Assembly: GCA_003987775.1 (NCBI GenBank)
Contig: RXJD01000023.1
Coordinates: 62,001-126,000 of the forward strand
DNA length: 64,000 bases
Origin: Mycobacterium sp.
Lineage (GTDB): Bacteria > Actinomycetota > Actinomycetes > Mycobacteriales > Mycobacteriaceae
Direction: 5' to 3'
The translations under genes were made by a program, and so were the position numbers. Positions 59,981-64,000 of this stretch are shown in pieces. Under the pieces are notes generated by a model, which did no database searches, had not been told where the DNA came from, and saw only the letters and a program-made list of their open reading frames with translations. Numbering within the stretch: position 1 is the stretch's first letter; the number at the start of each line of letters is the position of its first letter.

Positions 59981-61121
59981 TCGCCTCATCGAGGGTGTCC
60001 TCACGTTTACAGAAGGTGAAGCGCACCAAGTGATTCCACAGGTCGGCATGTTCGGCGGTCGGATCGCAGAAGGCCGACATCGGGATCGCCGCCACACCGA
60101 CCTTCTCCGGCAGCGCCGCGCAGAATGCCGAGCTGTCGTCGTAGCCCAGCGGTCGCGGGTCGGCGCACAGAAAGTAGGTGCCGTAGCTGTCGTGAACTCC
60201 GAAACCGATATCGGACAGCCCCGTTGCCAGCCGATCCCGCCGGGCCTGCAGGGAGTTGCGCAGGGTCGCCACCCACTCGTCCTCGGTATCGAGTGCCAGC
60301 GCCACCGCCGGTTGGAACGGCGCCCCGCCGACATAGCTCAGGTACTGCTTGGCCGCGCGCACACCGGCGATCAGATGTGCCGGACCGCACGCCCAGCCGA
60401 TCTTCCAACCGGTGCAGTTGAACATCTTGGCCGCGCTGGAGATGGTGACGGTGCGTTGGGCCATGCCGTCGAACCCGGCGAGCGGTACGTGGGTGTGGTC
60501 GTCGTAGACCAGGTGCTCGTACACCTCGTCGGTGATGACCAACAGGTCGGCGGCCACCGCGAGCTCGGCGATGGCCTGCAATTCGGTGTGGCTGAGCACC
60601 GCACCGGTGGGATTGTGCGGTGAGTTGACGATGAGGGCCCGCGTTCGCGGCGTGATTGCCCGGCGCAGCGCGTCGGTGTCCAGAGCGAACCCGCGACCGT
60701 CGGCGACCAAAGGCGTCGCGACCCGGTGGGCGCCGGCCATCGCCACCACGGGTGAGTAGGAGTCGTAGAACGGCTCGATAAGCAGTACCTCCGAGCCGGG
60801 TTCCACCAGGCCCAGGACGGCGCCGGCGATGGCCTCCGTGGCGCCGACCGTGACCAGGACCTCGGTGTCGGGGTCGTAGTCGATGCCGAAGCGCCGCCGG
60901 CGCTGTGCGGCGATGGCCTGTCTCAGGGGCCCGATACCCAATCCGGGCGGATATTGGTTGACCCCCGCGGCGATGGCGTCCTGCGCCGCCTTGAGCATTG
61001 CGGGAGGACCGTCCTCGTCGGGAAAGCCCTGGCCGAGGTTCACCGCGCCGATCCGCGCGGCCAGCGCCGACATCTCGGCGAACACCGTGGTCGCGTAGGG
61101 CTGCAGCCGCGTGACCGTCAT
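59949..61121 (-). CDS. dapC: N-succinyldiaminopimelate aminotransferase DapC
   Basis: This 390-residue class I aminotransferase corresponds to Rv0858c (DapC), which transfers an amino group in lysine and diaminopimelate synthesis for peptidoglycan. NSPHNPTG, the Schiff-base lysine Lys232 in ISSAAKMFNCTGWKIGW and the closing RFTFCKREDTL region are present. The ATG at 61121 is chosen to match the known length; longer frames would include repeat DNA. It is a biosynthetic gene among catabolic ones, which fits its place in the conserved core. Confidence 0.92.
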   Translation of the reverse strand: MTVTRLQPYATTVFAEMSALAARIGAVNLGQGFPDEDGPPAMLKAAQDAIAAGVNQYPPGLGIGPLRQAIAAQRRRRFGIDYDPDTEVLVTVGATEAIAGAVLGLVEPGSEVLLIEPFYDSYSPVVAMAGAHRVATPLVADGRGFALDTDALRRAITPRTRALIVNSPHNPTGAVLSHTELQAIAELAVAADLLVITDEVYEHLVYDDHTHVPLAGFDGMAQRTVTISSAAKMFNCTGWKIGWACGPAHLIAGVRAAKQYLSYVGGAPFQPAVALALDTEDEWVATLRNSLQARRDRLATGLSDIGFGVHDSYGTYFLCADPRPLGYDDSSAFCAALPEKVGVAAIPMSAFCDPTAEHADLWNHLVRFTFCKREDTLDEAISRLGALREG

Positions 61122-61152
61122 GGTGGTCGAGCTTATTGGGAGCTCGCCGGTC

Positions 61153-61210
61153 GCCGAGCGTGCGGCCAGCTTCACGTTCGGCGCCGAGCGTGCGGCCAGC
61201 TTCACGTTCG
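61153..61210. repeat. Two copies of a 30-base repeat between dapC and fadA
   Basis: Copies at 61153-61180 and 61183-61210 have a period of 30 bases and the core GCGTGCGGCCAGCTTCACGT. A related unit (GTGCGGCCGGCTTCACGC) is in the 3-prime end of the 5706-6626 gene, and the reverse complement of its TTCACGTTCGGC end occurs in the 24-base repeat at 4059-4140. It looks like a dispersed mycobacterial element. Confidence 0.75.
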
Positions 61211-61291
61211 CGCCCATGCCGTTCAGCCTGTCGCCGCGCCAGCCAGGTGCGTCGGCGCGTCCAGCACCCTGACCTGCGGACTCCCTCCCAA

Positions 61292-61303
61292 CCAACAGGT
61301 TGG
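61292..61303. promoter_or_regulatory. Short palindrome CCAACAGGTTGG upstream of fadA
   Basis: CCAAC-AG-GTTGG is a perfect 12-base palindrome 84 bases before the fadA ATG. It contains AACNNGTT, the centre of the KstR site, but the outer T and A positions do not match, so KstR binding is doubtful. A TCCAAA..TTTGGA hairpin (61353-61373) lies closer to the start. Confidence 0.3.
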
Positions 61304-61386
61304 CCGAGGCCCCTGTTAGTGTTCCTTTCCTGGACCTACTCTTTAAGACGGATCCAAACCCTCCCTTTTTGGAACAGGAAACCGAC

Positions 61387-62598
<1,212 letters not shown>

Positions 62599-62615
62599 GA
62601 GGGTTTCGAACAGCA

Positions 62616-64000
62616 ATGGCTGACAACACAATTCAGTGGGATAAGGACGACGACGGCATCGTCACCCTGACGCTGGACGACCCGTCGGGGTCGGCCAACG
62701 TGATGAACGAGGCCTACATCGAGTCGATGGGCAAGGCAGTTGAACGCCTTGTCGCGGAGAAGGATTCGATCACCGGCGTGGTGATCACCAGTGGCAAGAA
62801 GACCTTCTTCGCCGGCGGTGACGTCAAGAGCATGATCCAGATCGGCCCGGAGAATGCCGGCGAGGCATTCGATCTGGTTGAGAACGTCAAGAAGCAGTTG
62901 CGCACGATCGAGACTCTGGGCAAGCCGGTCGTGGCAGCCCTCAACGGCGCCGCGCTCGGCGGCGGCCTGGAGATCGCGCTGGCCTGCCACCACCGGATCG
63001 CGGCCGACGTCAAGGGATCGCAGTTCGGCTTCCCCGAAGCGACGCTGGGTCTGTTGCCGGGTGCCGGCGGTGTGACTCGCAGCGTCCGGATGTTCGGCAT
63101 CCAGAATGCCTTCGTCAACATCCTGTCGCAGGGCACGCGGTTCAAGCCGGCCAAGGCCAAGGAGCTGGGTCTGATCGACGAGCTGCTGCCGACGGTCGAG
63201 GAGTTGGTGCCGGCCGCCAAGGCGTGGATCAAGGCCAACCCGGACTCCCACGAACAGCCGTGGGACAAGAAGGGTTACAAGATGCCCGGCGGCACCCCGT
63301 CGTCGCCGGCGCTGGCGTCGATCCTGCCGTCGTTCCCCGCCTTGTTGCGTAAGCAGATCAAGGGTGCGCCGATGCCGGCGCCGAAGGCGATCCTGTCGGC
63401 CGCGGTCGAGGGCGCCCAGGTGGACTTCGACACGGCCAGCCGCATCGAGAGCCGATACTTCACCACGCTGGTCACCGGCCAGGTATCGAAGAACATGATC
63501 CAGGCGTTCTTCTTCGACCTGCAGGCCATCAACGCCGGCAAGTCTCGCCCGGACGGCATTGAGCCGGTCAAGATCAACAAGATCGGCGTGCTCGGCGCAG
63601 GCATGATGGGCGCTGGTATCGCCTATGTCTCGGCCAAGGCCGGCTACGACGTGGTTCTCAAGGATGTCAGCATCGAGGCCGCGCAGAAGGGCAAGGGCTA
63701 CTCCGAGAAGCTGGAAGCCAAGGCGCTCGAGCGGGGCCGCACCACGCAGGAGAAGAGCGACGCGCTGCTGGCGCGCATCACTCCGACCGCCGACCCCGCC
63801 GACTTCAAGGGCGTCGACTTCGTGATCGAGGCCGTGTTCGAGAGCCAGGAGCTCAAGCACAAGGTCTTCCAGGAGATCGAGGACATCGTCGAGCCCAACG
63901 CGCTGCTGGGTTCGAACACCTCGACGCTGCCGATCACCGGTCTGGCGACCGGCGTCAAGCGGCAGGAGGACTTCATCGGGATCCACTTCTTCTCGCCGGT
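62616..64000 (+). CDS. fadB: FadB, alpha subunit of the trifunctional beta-oxidation complex (truncated by window end)
   Basis: The visible 461 residues are the N-terminal part of a protein of about 720 residues close to Rv0860. The enoyl-CoA hydratase domain (about 1-210) has [10 protein letters not shown] and [13 protein letters not shown] with [13 protein letters not shown]. After a linker, the 3-hydroxyacyl-CoA dehydrogenase domain begins with the NAD-binding [16 protein letters not shown] at about residue 325; the catalytic HFFSPV region is the last seen. The ATG at 62616 follows fadA by 17 bases. The sequence stops at 64000 because the window ends. Confidence 0.95.
   Translation, partial: MADNTIQWDKDDDGIVTLTLDDPSGSANVMNEAYIESMGKAVERLVAEKDSITGVVITSGKKTFFAGGDVKSMIQIGPENAGEAFDLVENVKKQLRTIETLGKPVVAALNGAALGGGLEIALACHHRIAADVKGSQFGFPEATLGLLPGAGGVTRSVRMFGIQNAFVNILSQGTRFKPAKAKELGLIDELLPTVEELVPAAKAWIKANPDSHEQPWDKKGYKMPGGTPSSPALASILPSFPALLRKQIKGAPMPAPKAILSAAVEGAQVDFDTASRIESRYFTTLVTGQVSKNMIQAFFFDLQAINAGKSRPDGIEPVKINKIGVLGAGMMGAGIAYVSAKAGYDVVLKDVSIEAAQKGKGYSEKLEAKALERGRTTQEKSDALLARITPTADPADFKGVDFVIEAVFESQELKHKVFQEIEDIVEPNALLGSNTSTLPITGLATGVKRQEDFIGIHFFSP

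Noticed and set aside
61292..61303. Possible KstR site before fadA
   Set aside because: AACNNGTT is present, but the outer T and A positions of the KstR consensus do not match.

Overview
This window looks like a mycobacterial chromosome (Mycobacterium or Mycolicibacterium). The DNA is GC-rich, and many genes overlap by ATGA, GTGA or TGATG at their stop and start codons. There is a complete yrbE-mce operon, a PE-domain protein, LpqH-like and MmpS-like secreted proteins, many small secreted proteins, and a right-hand end that matches gene for gene the Mycobacterium tuberculosis order Rv0853c to Rv0860 (recalled gene order, not a database search). No tRNA, rRNA, transposase, integrase or CRISPR array was seen.

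Layout. 1-5600: thiolase, a TetR regulator with an operator-like repeat, and two cytochrome P450-ferredoxin pairs facing each other. 5700-14000: a leftward block holding two alpha/beta hydrolases, a natural DUF35-thiolase-like fusion, a ferredoxin coupled to a stand-alone NuoF-like flavoprotein, a Rieske protein and two amidohydrolase-family proteins. 14100-20500: leftward 3-hydroxyisobutyrate-dehydrogenase-like, carboxymuconolactone-decarboxylase-like, DUF4189, phosphotransferase, two epimerase-family and one SnoaL-like genes, with a nitroreductase on the plus strand. 20560-28085: an overlapping acyl-CoA dehydrogenase pair, a third P450-ferredoxin pair with an SDR, and an aldehyde dehydrogenase coupled to a family III CoA-transferase. 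28360-39600: a full yrbEA-yrbEB-mceA-F operon, then, on the opposite strand, a secreted protein and two Mce-associated membrane proteins. 39770-50170: small secreted proteins, a TetR gene divergent from an operon with orphan cytochrome-oxidase subunit III/IV-like proteins, a fourth P450 divergent from another TetR gene, a crotonase, a third amidohydrolase and an acyl-CoA synthetase. 50520-52890: a second, orphan pair of Mce-associated proteins plus a Bfd-like ferredoxin. 53025-55703: a secreted PE-CBM2-CBM2-GH18 fusion. 55698 to the end: conserved mycobacterial core (kdc, SRPBCC paralogues, far, dapC, fadA, fadB); fadB runs off the window.

How the genes may work together. I infer that most of 1-50 kb is a lipid or isoprenoid/steroid-type catabolic region. 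Mce proteins would import a hydrophobic substrate. P450s with their own ferredoxins would oxidise it, and SDR and aldehyde dehydrogenase would take it to the acid. FadD or the CoA-transferase would make the CoA ester. The acyl-CoA dehydrogenase pair, crotonase, DUF35-thiolase-like protein and thiolase would shorten it. The substrate cannot be read from sequence.

The strongest unexplained signal is a short palindrome, GAGAAT-N3-ATTCTC or close variants, upstream of at least seven of these transcription units between 2.5 and 47.5 kb. It suggests one regulator controls the scattered genes as a single regulon. A second palindrome (GCTGAGC-N4-GCTCAGC or GCTTAGC) is shared by two divergent promoters, and a third (TAGCCGATCGGCTA, twice) lies between a TetR gene and the oxidase-subunit operon.
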